Source: Sphingomonadaceae bacterium
GTDB lineage: Bacteria; Pseudomonadota; Alphaproteobacteria; Sphingomonadales; Sphingomonadaceae
Direction: 5' to 3'
NCBI GenBank assembly: GCA_009920915.1
Contig: RFZB01000009.1
Coordinates: 1 to 35,879, forward strand
DNA: 35,879 nt
A model generated the notes under the pieces. It was given only the letters and a program-made list of their open reading frames with translations, had not been told where the DNA came from and made no database searches. Positions 1 through 8,053 of this stretch are shown here, piece after piece; within the stretch, counting starts at the first letter, position 1, and each line of letters opens with the position of its first letter. Made by a program: the position numbers and the translations under genes.

Positions 1-1069
1 CCGCCACAATGATATCCGCCTCTAATTCCTCGCCAGATTTCAGGAGAATGCCTTTTTCCGTGAAGCGATCAATATGATCCGTCACCACGCTGACGTCGCC
101 GCGCGCCACAGCTTGGAAAATATCGCCATCGGGCACAAAGGCGAGCCGCTGTTGCCAGATGCGATAATTGGGCGTGAAGTGCGGCTCAAATTGGAAATCC
201 GGCCCAGTATAGAGGCGGATCAACTCTTTCAGCTCTTCCACCACAACGTCCGGCTCATCAATGCAGCGCTGGGTGAGGACTTGCTGATCATACATAATCT
301 GCTGGCGCACCACACGGTGGACGGTGGGCTCATCAATGCCAATTTGCCGCAGCCGGTCTGCCAACTCATTCTGATTGGGGCTGGCAAAGAAATAAGTGGG
401 GGATCGTTGGAGCATGGTCACATGGCTGGCCTTGCCGGCCATGGCGGGGATGACTGTGGCCGCGGTTGCGCCAGAGCCAATGACAATCACTTTCTTGCCC
501 GTCACATCAATATCGGGCGTCCACTTCATCGCGTGGATGAACAGGCCTTTGAATTTATCCCGATCGGTCCATTCGGGAGTATAAGGGTCGTTGTGGTTGT
601 AATAGCCTTGGCACATCCACAAGAAATTGCAGGTGAAATGGTGGGTCTTACCATCTGCCTTGCTGATCGCTTCAACAGTCCAAAGGTTCGTCGCGCGCGA
701 AAAGCTGCAATGGGTGATGGTGTGGCCATAGCGAATATGGGGGTTGAGATCATTCTCGCTAATCACGTCGCCCATATATTTCAGAATTTCTTCCGCTGAG
801 GCGATGGGCGCACCCACCCACGGCTTGAACCGATAGCCAAAGGTGTACAGATCCGAGTCGGACCGCACACCGGGATATTTATGGGTTTCCCAGGTGCCGC
901 CAAATGTGTCTTTCGAATCAAGGATGACAAAGCTTTTGCCGGGGCACTGCTCTTGCAAATGCACGGCCGATCCAATGCCTGAAATGCCCGCCCCCGCAAT
1001 CAAAACGTCGAAATGCGTTACGTCATTCGCCGATGTGGCGTGCGCGCGTTCTGCGACACTGTCCAGCAT
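1..1069 (-). CDS. Flavin-containing monooxygenase, Baeyer-Villiger/EthA type (C-terminus cut by window edge)
   Basis: The reverse strand is open from an ATG at 1069 to the left edge, giving about 356 N-terminal residues of a protein that normally has about 490 to 550. A first FAD-binding Rossmann motif, GAGISG, lies at residues 26-31, followed by FGGTW and KYPGVRSD, which are typical of FAD-dependent monooxygenases. The motif FKGLFIHAMKW at 173-183 fits the Baeyer-Villiger fingerprint FxGxxxHxxxW, and GSGATA at 198-203 is the second (NADPH) Rossmann motif. The family inserts oxygen next to ketones or oxidises heteroatoms using NADPH and O2; the substrate cannot be read from sequence. A GAGAGAGGG purine run just upstream of the ATG is a plausible ribosome binding site. 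The gene is divergent from a thiolase, so a role in ketone or fatty acid breakdown is possible but inferred. Confidence 0.9.
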   Translation of the reverse strand, partial: MLDSVAERAHATSANDVTHFDVLIAGAGISGIGSAVHLQEQCPGKSFVILDSKDTFGGTWETHKYPGVRSDSDLYTFGYRFKPWVGAPIASAEEILKYMGDVISENDLNPHIRYGHTITHCSFSRATNLWTVEAISKADGKTHHFTCNFLWMCQGYYNHNDPYTPEWTDRDKFKGLFIHAMKWTPDIDVTGKKVIVIGSGATAATVIPAMAGKASHVTMLQRSPTYFFASPNQNELADRLRQIGIDEPTVHRVVRQQIMYDQQVLTQRCIDEPDVVVEELKELIRLYTGPDFQFEPHFTPNYRIWQQRLAFVPDGDIFQAVARGDVSVVTDHIDRFTEKGILLKSGEELEADIIVA

Positions 1070-1130
1070 GTTACACCCTCTCTCTGGCTGTCCTTTTGAC
1101 GGACTTTCGAAGAGGATGATGCCGACCACA

Positions 1131-1144
1131 TTGATTGAAATCAA
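1131..1144. promoter_or_regulatory. Inverted repeat in the monooxygenase/thiolase divergent region
   Basis: TTGATT (1131-1136) and AATCAA (1139-1144) form a perfect 6-bp inverted repeat with a 2-base spacer, in the 223-bp region between two divergent genes. The position and short spacer fit a dimeric repressor operator. No regulator gene is next to it, and no convincing -35/-10 pair could be fixed on either strand. Confidence 0.3.
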
Positions 1145-1292
1145 CCAAAGATACGCGGCATTAAATTCTATCAAAATCGGACCCTGAAAAGCTGTGCTGC
1201 GCTGCAAAAACTATCGCTTGAATTCGGCGTGCCCATGCGAAAAAGCAGGGTATCCGCCCAGCCATGCTGAGTCGCACCGAAAGGATGTTGAG

Positions 1293-2477
1293 ATGACTGC
1301 AGATCCCATTGTGATTGCCGCTTATGCCCGAACGCCCATGGGCGGGATGCAAGGCGCACTTGCCTCTGTCCCCGCGACCAAGCTGGGCGCAATTGCCATT
1401 CAAGCCGCCGTGGACCGCGCAGGCGTTGCGCCTGAGGCTGTGGATCAAGTGATTATGGGCTGTGTCTTGCCAGCGGCCTTGGGCCAAGCCCCTGCGCGCC
1501 AAGCCGCACTTGGCGCAGGCCTGCCCATTTCGACGGGCGCCACAACCATTAACAAAGTCTGCGGCTCAGGCATGAAGGCGGCCATGATGGCAGCTGAAGC
1601 CATTATTGCGGGCACGTCTGACGTGGTTGTGGCCGGCGGCATGGAAAGCATGACCAACGCCCCCTATTTGCTCACCAAGCATCGCTCTGGCGCGCGGCTG
1701 GGGCATGATAGCCTGAAAGATTCGATGTTCCTCGATGGGCTGGAAGATGCCTATGAGCCGGGCCGCGCGATGGGCAGCTTTGCCGAAGAAACCTGCCGCG
1801 AATATCAATTCACGCGTGAACAGCAGGATGATTATGCCTTGCGCTCGCTGACACGCGCCAAGGCCGCGATTGAAAGTGGCGCCTTTGACCGTGAGATTGT
1901 GCCCGTGGAAGTTGCAGGCCGCAGCGGCACGACGCTGGTGGCGGTTGATGAACAGCCGGGCAATGCCAAGCCCGAAAAAATCCCGACGCTAAAGCCAGCC
2001 TTTGCCAAGGATGGCACCATTACGGCTGCCAATGCCTCGTCCATCTCCGATGGCGCAGCCGCCCTTGTTCTCACAAAAGAAAGCGTGGCCAAGGCGCAGA
2101 GCTTGCCCATTGCGGCCCGCATTGTCGCCTGGGCCACCAACAGCCAAGAACCCGCCCGCTTTACCTCGGCCCCCGTGCCCGCCATCCGCAAGGTGATGGA
2201 AAAGGCAGGCTGGCGCGTTGAGGATGTGGATTTGTTTGAAATTAACGAGGCCTTTGCGATGGTGCCAATGATCGCCATGGCGGAACTGGGCATTCCGGCT
2301 GACAAGTTGAACGTCAATGGCGGGGCAACGGCCTTGGGCCACCCCATTGGGGCGTCTGGCGCCCGGATTATTGCGACTTTGGTGGCGGCACTTGAAACCC
2401 GCGGGCTAAAGCGCGGCATTGCCTCTTTATGCATTGGCGGGGGCGAAGGCACAGCCATCGCCATCGAGCGCGCCTGA
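1293..2477 (+). CDS. Acetyl-CoA acetyltransferase (thiolase)
   Basis: A 394-residue thiolase that joins two acetyl-CoA to acetoacetyl-CoA, or cleaves 3-ketoacyl-CoA in the reverse direction, in the cytoplasm. The nucleophilic cysteine is in NKVCGSGMKA near residue 89. The catalytic histidine is in GGATALGHPIGASG, and the second cysteine is in CIGGGEGTA near the C-terminus. The length matches biosynthetic thiolases of the PhaA/AtoB type (about 390). The open frame extends upstream to 1194, but the ATG at 1293 is preferred: it has AAGGA about 8 bases upstream, and the protein then begins at the usual place (MTADPIVIAAYARTP). It stands alone in front of the Mur-ligase gene. Together with the 3-hydroxybutyrate dehydrogenase at 32384 it hints at hydroxybutyrate or ketone-body metabolism, but the two genes are not linked. 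Confidence 0.93.
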   Translation: MTADPIVIAAYARTPMGGMQGALASVPATKLGAIAIQAAVDRAGVAPEAVDQVIMGCVLPAALGQAPARQAALGAGLPISTGATTINKVCGSGMKAAMMAAEAIIAGTSDVVVAGGMESMTNAPYLLTKHRSGARLGHDSLKDSMFLDGLEDAYEPGRAMGSFAEETCREYQFTREQQDDYALRSLTRAKAAIESGAFDREIVPVEVAGRSGTTLVAVDEQPGNAKPEKIPTLKPAFAKDGTITAANASSISDGAAALVLTKESVAKAQSLPIAARIVAWATNSQEPARFTSAPVPAIRKVMEKAGWRVEDVDLFEINEAFAMVPMIAMAELGIPADKLNVNGGATALGHPIGASGARIIATLVAALETRGLKRGIASLCIGGGEGTAIAIERA

Positions 2478-2519
2478 TAGACTCTCGACATTGGCGGCTA
2501 GGCTTGGCAAGGGCCGCCA

Positions 2520-3890
2520 ATGGCGAAGCGGGATTATTTCTTCTGCGGTATTGGCGGCTCGGGCATGATGCCGTTGGCTTTAATCGTGGCGGGTCAAGGA
2601 CATCGCGTCGCCGGATCCGACCGATCCTTAGACCAAGGCCGCACGGCCCCTAAATTTGAATGGCTGCGATCCAAAGGCATTGCCCTGTTTCCCCAAGATG
2701 GCAGCGGCATTACCCGAGCTGAGCAAATTGTGGTCGCGTCGACAGCCGTGGAAGAGACGGTGCCCGATATTGTTGCGGCACACCGCATTGGGGCCAGCCG
2801 ACTGCGCCGCGCCGATTTACTGGCTGAACTCTTCAACGCCAGCCAGACGGGCATTGCCGTTGGCGGCACCAGTGGCAAATCGACAGTGACGGGGATGATT
2901 GGCTGGATCTTCCACGCCCTTGGCCAAGACCCGACTGTGATGAATGGCGCGGTGATGAAAAATTTCGCCACGCCCGATGCCCCTTTTGCCAGCGCCTTGG
3001 TGGGCAATGGCCCGGCATTCATCAGCGAAGTCGATGAAAGCGACGGCTCTATTGCTTTATATGCGCCTGATATTGCCGTCCTCAACAATATCGCGCTTGA
3101 CCATAAATCCATGGACGAGCTGCGTTCGCTTTTTGGCGATTTTACGCGCCGTGCCCGCGTTGCTGTGTTGAACCTGGATAATGCAGAAGTCGCTCGCTTT
3201 CCGCGGGACAATGCCCGCACCTATTCCATTTCTGGGCAACCCGCGGATCTGATGGCAACGGACATTGTTGAACGGCCCAATGGCGTGGACTTTACAGTCA
3301 ATGGCACGCCCGTTTCATTGCAGGTTCCCGGACGGCATAATGTGTCCAACGCGCTTGCCGCCTTGGCCGCTTCTGAAGCTGCAGGGCTGGATCTGGCACA
3401 GGCGGCGACCGCGCTGGGTGGCTTTATGGGGCTGCGCCGGCGCATGGAGATTGCGGGGACGGCTGGCGGCGTGACCGTGATCGATGATTTCGGGCATAAC
3501 CCCGACAAGATTTCTGCCACGCTGTCCGCCCTCCATGCCTTTCCGGGGCGGCTTTTGCTGTTCTTCCAGCCACATGGCTATGGCCCCCTAAAGCAAATGG
3601 GGCATGAACTGGTGCGCACCTTTGCCCAGCACATGCGCGATGAGGACCAGCTGATCTTGTGCGACCCTGTCTATTTTGGGGGCACCGTGGATCGGTCGGT
3701 TGGCAGTGCTGAGCTGGTGGCAGATATTGCGGCCATGGGGCGCCACGCCGCCCATATTCCAGACCGTGCCGAATGTGGCGATCATCTGGCAGCACTGGCC
3801 AAAGCAGGCGACCGGATTGTCATCATGGGCGCGCGTGACGATACGCTATCTGCCTTTGCAGCAGATATTTTGGCAAAGCTGGGGCAGTAA
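2520..3890 (+). CDS. MurC/Mpl-like Mur ligase family protein
   Basis: A 456-residue ATP-dependent ligase with the three-domain Mur architecture. The N-terminal UDP-binding motif is FFCGIGGSGMMPLA (7-20). The ATP-binding loop GGTSGKST has its lysine at 120, where MurC and Mpl usually have GTHGKTTT. SEVDESDGS near 169-177 matches the MurC/Mpl EADESD motif. NNIALDHKS holds His195, GRHNVSNALAA follows at 271, and DDFGHNPDK at 322-330 opens the third domain; FQPHGYGP resembles the MurC FQPHRYSR segment. MurC adds L-alanine to UDP-MurNAc, and Mpl adds a recycled tripeptide. The altered P-loop and the GHNPDK motif make this a divergent member rather than an obvious MurC, which would be expected in the division gene cluster. 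It ends one base before the lipid-kinase-like gene, so the two are very likely cotranscribed. The exact substrate is unknown. Confidence 0.85.
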   Translation: MAKRDYFFCGIGGSGMMPLALIVAGQGHRVAGSDRSLDQGRTAPKFEWLRSKGIALFPQDGSGITRAEQIVVASTAVEETVPDIVAAHRIGASRLRRADLLAELFNASQTGIAVGGTSGKSTVTGMIGWIFHALGQDPTVMNGAVMKNFATPDAPFASALVGNGPAFISEVDESDGSIALYAPDIAVLNNIALDHKSMDELRSLFGDFTRRARVAVLNLDNAEVARFPRDNARTYSISGQPADLMATDIVERPNGVDFTVNGTPVSLQVPGRHNVSNALAALAASEAAGLDLAQAATALGGFMGLRRRMEIAGTAGGVTVIDDFGHNPDKISATLSALHAFPGRLLLFFQPHGYGPLKQMGHELVRTFAQHMRDEDQLILCDPVYFGGTVDRSVGSAELVADIAAMGRHAAHIPDRAECGDHLAALAKAGDRIVIMGARDDTLSAFAADILAKLGQ

Positions 3891-3891
3891 C

Positions 3892-4749
3892 ATGGCCGTG
3901 CGCGTTCAACTTGTCGTTAATCCCGATGCTGGGGGCTATCGCGTCGAGAATGTGCTTGAGCTGCGCGAGGCCTTTCGGCGCAAGGGGGCGCGCGTTACCT
4001 TGGCGCATATTGGCCCAGGCCGCCAACTCATGGTGGAGGATGATGCCGATTTAATTGTGGTCGCAGGCGGTGATGGCACACTGCGCCACGCGGCCATGGC
4101 GCTGCTCAACAGCGGGCGAGACTTGCCTCTGGCCTGTTGCCCCATGGGCACCGTCAATTTGCTCCATTTGGAAGTCGGCGGCCCCACCAATCCTGATGAT
4201 TTTGCGCATGTCGCGCTGCATCAGGTGAAGGCGCAATTTCATGTGCCCGCCACAATTAATGGCGAGATGTTTTTTGGCTGCGCCAGTGTGGGGCCAGATT
4301 CTCATGCCGTGGCGGGTGTGTCCCTGCGGCTCAAGCGCCTAATTGGCCGCTATGCCTATCTGGTGTCTATGCTGTGCCTGTTGGGCCGGTGGCATCGACC
4401 ACAATTGACCATTATTGCGGATGGCAAATCCCATAAGTGCGAGGCCGTCTATATTGCCAAAGGCGCCTATTTCGCTGGGCCTTATACCTTTGCCCCCGAA
4501 GCCCGGCGGACAACCGCCAAGTTGCACGTTTTGGCACTTAAACAGGCCGGTCGGCGGGATTTTTGGCGCTTTGTGCGCGGCGTGATGCGCGGCCGCCCGT
4601 TGGAAGATCGAGCCAATCTCATCCCCCTTAATTGCACAACGCTGGATATTTTATCTGAGGAACCTTGGCCCATTCAGGCCGATGGTGATGCCATAACAAC
4701 GCTGCCCGTGCGCATCGAAATTTCGGATAAGCGATTGCGTCTCCACTAA
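3892..4749 (+). CDS. Diacylglycerol kinase-like (DAGK/YegS/LCB5) lipid kinase family protein
   Basis: A 285-residue protein with the DAGK catalytic fold. It starts with a nucleotide-binding strand ending in NPDAGG (10-15), then VVAGGDGTLRHA with the GGDGT signature at 59-63, and PMGTVNLL (84-91), which matches the PxGTxNxxA element. The C-terminal half is a beta-rich domain with QADGDAI near the end, as in YegS/DgkB proteins. These enzymes phosphorylate diacylglycerol, sphingoid bases or related lipids with ATP. The lipid here is not identifiable; in a sphingolipid-making sphingomonad a sphingoid substrate is conceivable but speculative. The ATG at 3892 was chosen because it lies one base after the Mur-ligase stop codon and begins the conserved strand directly. 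The longer open frame from 3676 only overlaps the preceding gene. Confidence 0.85.
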   Translation: MAVRVQLVVNPDAGGYRVENVLELREAFRRKGARVTLAHIGPGRQLMVEDDADLIVVAGGDGTLRHAAMALLNSGRDLPLACCPMGTVNLLHLEVGGPTNPDDFAHVALHQVKAQFHVPATINGEMFFGCASVGPDSHAVAGVSLRLKRLIGRYAYLVSMLCLLGRWHRPQLTIIADGKSHKCEAVYIAKGAYFAGPYTFAPEARRTTAKLHVLALKQAGRRDFWRFVRGVMRGRPLEDRANLIPLNCTTLDILSEEPWPIQADGDAITTLPVRIEISDKRLRLH

Positions 4750-4839
4750 TTGCTGCTCTGGATTGGCGGCTTTCCCTTGACGCCCGGCTGTCAATCGCGT
4801 CCATAGGCAGTCATACTCATCCGCAGGGAGCATCTGTTC

Positions 4840-6159
4840 ATGGCTAAGCGCCTGACACTCTACATTGGCATTGCTTTGATCATCGGCATTATCGTCGGTG
4901 CCATCATCAACGCCACCGCCTCGCCAGAAATCATTGCCGAAGTTGTCAAATATCTTGGCTTGGTGACCTTTGCCTTTTTGCGTCTGATCAAGATGATCAT
5001 TGCGCCGCTGGTCTTTGGCACGCTCGTCGCTGGCATTGCCCATATGGGCGATACAGCTGCCTTGGGGCGCGTTGGGCTGCGGTCTATTTTATGGTTTTTG
5101 GCAGCAAGTATTGTGTCGCTCTCGCTGGGCTTGATCCTTGTCAATCTGTTCCAACCCGGCGTTGGCATTGGCTTGGCCCTGCCGCCCGCCACAGCCGAAG
5201 CTGGCGTCGCCAAAACTGCCTTTGATGCAAAGAAATTTGTGGGCGACATCATCCCCATGTCCATCGTTGATGCGATGGCAACCAACACCATCCTTCAGAT
5301 TGTTGTTTTCTCCGTCTTCTTTGGGGTGGCGATGACAGCGGTGGGCGAAAAAGCGGCGCCAATTGTGCGTGCCGTCGACTCGCTGGTTGAGGTGATGTTG
5401 GTCGTCACGGGCTATGTCATGCGGTTTGCACCTTTTGCCGTGTTTGCTGCTGTGGCCTCAGTAATTGCCGAAGAAGGCCTGGGCATTCTTGCCAAATATA
5501 TTGAGTTTATTGCCACTTTCTATCTTGGCCTTGCGATTTTGTGGGTGCTGCTGATTGGCGCCTGTTTCTTAATCATTGGCGGCCGCGCGCTTGGCTTGGT
5601 CCGCTATATTCGCGAACCCCTGTTGGTCGCCTTTTCCACGGCCTCGTCAGAAGCCGCCTTCCCGCGGACATTGGATGCGCTGGACCGGTTTGGCGTGCCG
5701 CGTCGCATTGGCAGCTTTGTCTTGCCGCTGGGCTATTCGTTCAACCTTGATGGCTCGATGATGTATATGACCTTCGCGACCATCTTTATCGCGCAGGCCT
5801 ATGGCATTGACCTGACATTGGGTCAGGAAATTCTGATGCTGCTGACGCTGATGCTGACGTCCAAGGGCATGGCCGCTGTGCCGCGGGCCAGCTTGGTTGT
5901 GATTTCGGCAACGCTGGCCATGTTTGGCATTCCCGAAGCAGGGCTGTTGCTGATCCTTGGCGTGGACCATTTCCTCGATATGGGCCGCACGGCAACCAAT
6001 GTTGTTGGCAATACCGTGGCCAGTGTTGTGATTGCCAAGTGGGAAGGCGGGCTGGATGCCCCCGAAAGCCCCGAGCATGAGCCGCCACACGCCCCCTCAT
6101 CACATGACGGCACGGCGCGCCCTGCCCCGCGTGAAGGTGAACCCGGCGGCGTAAGCTAA
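4840..6159 (+). CDS. Dicarboxylate/amino acid:cation symporter (DAACS family)
   Basis: A 439-residue inner-membrane transporter with many hydrophobic segments, the first at residues 6-26. Family landmarks are present in order: the serine-rich hairpin FSTASSEAAFPRT near residue 265-277 (SSxxTLP in GltP/DctA), GYSFNLDGSMMYM near 300, MLTSKGMAAVPRAS near 343 and DHFLDMGRTATNVVGN near 380. The last contains the Asp and Asn/Arg positions used for substrate and cation binding. The family imports glutamate, aspartate, succinate, malate or similar anions with H+ or Na+. The substrate cannot be fixed; the SSEAAFP and NLDGS variants differ somewhat from classic DctA. The C-terminal 35 residues are hydrophilic and rich in Pro, His and Glu. 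A purine-rich GCAGGGAG lies upstream of the ATG. The downstream DUF6356 gene follows after 20 bases. Confidence 0.92.
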   Translation: MAKRLTLYIGIALIIGIIVGAIINATASPEIIAEVVKYLGLVTFAFLRLIKMIIAPLVFGTLVAGIAHMGDTAALGRVGLRSILWFLAASIVSLSLGLILVNLFQPGVGIGLALPPATAEAGVAKTAFDAKKFVGDIIPMSIVDAMATNTILQIVVFSVFFGVAMTAVGEKAAPIVRAVDSLVEVMLVVTGYVMRFAPFAVFAAVASVIAEEGLGILAKYIEFIATFYLGLAILWVLLIGACFLIIGGRALGLVRYIREPLLVAFSTASSEAAFPRTLDALDRFGVPRRIGSFVLPLGYSFNLDGSMMYMTFATIFIAQAYGIDLTLGQEILMLLTLMLTSKGMAAVPRASLVVISATLAMFGIPEAGLLLILGVDHFLDMGRTATNVVGNTVASVVIAKWEGGLDAPESPEHEPPHAPSSHDGTARPAPREGEPGGVS

Positions 6160-6179
6160 GTTTGATTGAAGGAGTGAGC

Positions 6180-6434
6180 ATGATCCGCAAGCTGTTTCTC
6201 GACCATCCGGCTGAGGTGGAAGAAGGCTATTTTGAGCATATGGGCGTCGCCAGCCGCTTTGGCTTTGCGATGATCTGGGGCGGCCTGAAAGCGCTTGTCC
6301 ATGCCCTAGTGCCAGCGTGGTGCGTGACCAGCGGCAGCGACACCATTCGACGCTTGCACACAATCATGGTCGAAAAGCGCGGGGCCAAGCGCGAGGCCAC
6401 CATTGAGATGATGACAATTGAATGGGTGATTTAA
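6180..6434 (+). CDS. DUF6356 family small protein
   Basis: An 84-residue protein starting MIRKLFLDHPAEVEEGY, a beginning I associate with the DUF6356 family of sphingomonads and relatives. It contains a hydrophobic stretch, FGFAMIWGGLKALVHALVPAWCV (about residues 26-48), that could span or lie on the membrane, followed by the conserved TSGSDTIRRLH segment. The function is unknown. The ATG at 6180 has AAGGAG 5 bases upstream (6169-6174); a TTG at 6162 in the same frame has no such site. It overlaps the start of the hydrolase gene by 13 bases, so the two are probably translated together. Confidence 0.8.
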   Translation: MIRKLFLDHPAEVEEGYFEHMGVASRFGFAMIWGGLKALVHALVPAWCVTSGSDTIRRLHTIMVEKRGAKREATIEMMTIEWVI

Positions 6435-7177
6435 CGCCGCCGCTGTGGGTGGACCGCGGCGATGGCGTGCATCTGGCCGCGCGCCATCGTGCTGGGACTG
6501 GGGGCAAACCAACGCTGGTTTTCCTGCCCGGCTATGCCTCTGATATGCAGGGCAGCAAGGCTTTGGCCCTTGAGGCTTGGGCGGTAGAGACGGGCCATGG
6601 CCTTTTGCGGCTTGATTATTCGGGCTGTGGGGAAAGCCAAGGCAAGTTTGAAGATGGGACGCTTGCCCAATGGCGGGATGATGCGCTGACAGTCATCAAT
6701 CACGTCGCCCCCGGCCCAGTGGTGCTGATTGGGTCCTCAATGGGGGGCTGGATTGCCCTTTTGCTGGCCCAAGCGCTTGGCGCGCGCGTCAAGGGACTGA
6801 TTGGCATTGCCGCTGCACCAGATTTTACCCAATGGGGGTTTAGCGCGGCGGAAAAGGCGCAAATGGCCACCGCCGGCCGCCTGCTCCGCCCGTCAGACTA
6901 TGGGCCAGAACCCATGCTGACAACGCAGGCCTTTTGGCAATCGGGCCAAAGCCTGTGCGTGCTAGATGCGCCAATTGACATCATCTGCCCTGTTCGGCTG
7001 CTTCAGGGCCAGCAAGACCCAGATGTGCCTTGGGACTTGGCCTTGCGCCTTGCCGACCAGCTGCGTTCAGCCGATGTGCAGCTTTACTTGGTGAAAGATG
7101 GCGATCACCGGCTGTCGCGCGAACAGGATCTCCGCCTCCTAACGGAAGTGACGGCACGGCTGATGGAGAGAGTGTGA
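6422..7177 (+). CDS. Alpha/beta hydrolase (ABHD10-like thioesterase/esterase)
   Basis: A 251-residue alpha/beta hydrolase with a complete catalytic set. The nucleophile elbow is GSSMGGW near residue 103, the acid is probably Asp in GQQDPDVPW near 200, and the histidine is in DGDHRLS near 228. LVFLPGYASDMQGSKA and LRLDYSGCGES near the N-terminus match the oxyanion-loop region of the ABHD10 / mitochondrial depalmitoylase-like group, which hydrolyses thioesters or glucuronide esters. The physiological substrate in bacteria is unknown. No signal peptide is seen, so it is probably cytoplasmic. It overlaps the DUF6356 gene by 13 bases at its start and the TPR gene by 4 bases (GTGA) at its end, which indicates a translationally coupled three-gene unit. 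Confidence 0.88.
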   Translation: MGDLTPPLWVDRGDGVHLAARHRAGTGGKPTLVFLPGYASDMQGSKALALEAWAVETGHGLLRLDYSGCGESQGKFEDGTLAQWRDDALTVINHVAPGPVVLIGSSMGGWIALLLAQALGARVKGLIGIAAAPDFTQWGFSAAEKAQMATAGRLLRPSDYGPEPMLTTQAFWQSGQSLCVLDAPIDIICPVRLLQGQQDPDVPWDLALRLADQLRSADVQLYLVKDGDHRLSREQDLRLLTEVTARLMERV

Positions 7178-7956
7178 CAATTTTATTCGCCCTTGCAGCC
7201 ACGCTGGCTGCGCCCAACCCGGCCCCAACTGCACCACAAAGCGATGACGACAAGTTTCGCGCCTGCTTGACCTTGGTGGATAAAGACCCGGAAGCCGCCA
7301 TTGCCATGGCCGGCCAATGGCGTGTGTCAGGCAGCCTGATTATGGCGCGCCAATGCCTTGGCATGGCCTATGCCGCCACCCAACGCTGGGCCTCGGCCAT
7401 GACGGCCTTTGAACAATCTGCCCAAGCCGCACAGGCCAATCAGGATGTCCGGGCAGCGGGGTTATGGGTGCAGGCCGGCAATGCCGCGCTGGCCGCGAAA
7501 GATGCCGTTAAGGCGCGTGGCTATTTTGATGCGGCCATCATCCTTGGGACGCTGAAAGGCGCAGAGGCTGGCGAGGCGCGGTTAGACCGGGCCCGCGCGC
7601 TGGTCGCCACGGGGGATTTCCCGCGCGCACGCACAGATTTGGATGCCGCCTTGGGTCTGGTGCCAGAAGACCCGTTGGCATGGCTGCTGTCCGCCGCGCT
7701 GGCCCGCCGCATGGGGGATTTAAGCCGCGCGGAACAGGATATTGCCGAAGCCGCCAAACGGGCGCCTGATGATGCCTCGGTGGCTTTAGAGGCAGGCAAC
7801 ATCGCGGCCATGGGTGGGCAGGTTGAAGCCGCCAAAACGGCGTGGCAGGCCGCCCAAAGGTTGCAACCCAATGGACCACAAGGCCAAGCCGCAGCGCGGG
7901 CACTGGCACAATTTACGCCGCCCCCAACGCCTGACGCTGCGCCGCCCAAGCCTTAA
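7174..7956 (+). CDS. TPR repeat protein with N-terminal signal-like segment
   Basis: About 260 residues. The GTG at 7174 overlaps the hydrolase stop codon as GTGA and has GGAGAG just upstream; it is preferred over in-frame starts further upstream, which lie inside the hydrolase gene. The N-terminus (TILFALAATLAAPNPAP) looks like a short signal peptide, which suggests export to the periplasm. The rest is alanine-rich and helical, with tetratricopeptide-like units (ARQCLGMAYAATQRW, AGNAALAAKDAVKARGYFDA, ARALVATGDFPRARTDLDAA, ALARRMGDLSRAEQDIAEA, AGNIAAMGGQVEAAKTAW). The C-terminus is proline-rich. TPR proteins mediate protein contacts; the partner is unknown. Confidence 0.8.
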   Translation: MTILFALAATLAAPNPAPTAPQSDDDKFRACLTLVDKDPEAAIAMAGQWRVSGSLIMARQCLGMAYAATQRWASAMTAFEQSAQAAQANQDVRAAGLWVQAGNAALAAKDAVKARGYFDAAIILGTLKGAEAGEARLDRARALVATGDFPRARTDLDAALGLVPEDPLAWLLSAALARRMGDLSRAEQDIAEAAKRAPDDASVALEAGNIAAMGGQVEAAKTAWQAAQRLQPNGPQGQAAARALAQFTPPPTPDAAPPKP

Positions 7957-7990
7957 CGCTTTTGAAATGACATAAATGCTTTTCGCAGAC

Positions 7991-8012
7991 TGCCAGACAC
8001 ACTAATCTGGCA
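7991..8012. promoter_or_regulatory. Inverted repeat upstream of gloA
   Basis: TGCCAGA (7991-7997) and TCTGGCA (8006-8012) form a perfect 7-bp inverted repeat around an 8-base centre (CACACTAA), 41 bases before the gloA start codon. No T-run follows, so a terminator for the TPR gene is less likely than an operator or an mRNA leader hairpin. Confidence 0.35.
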
Positions 8013-8053
8013 TATGACCATCGCGTGCCGGTCCGCTGGCTGAGGAGTTATTT

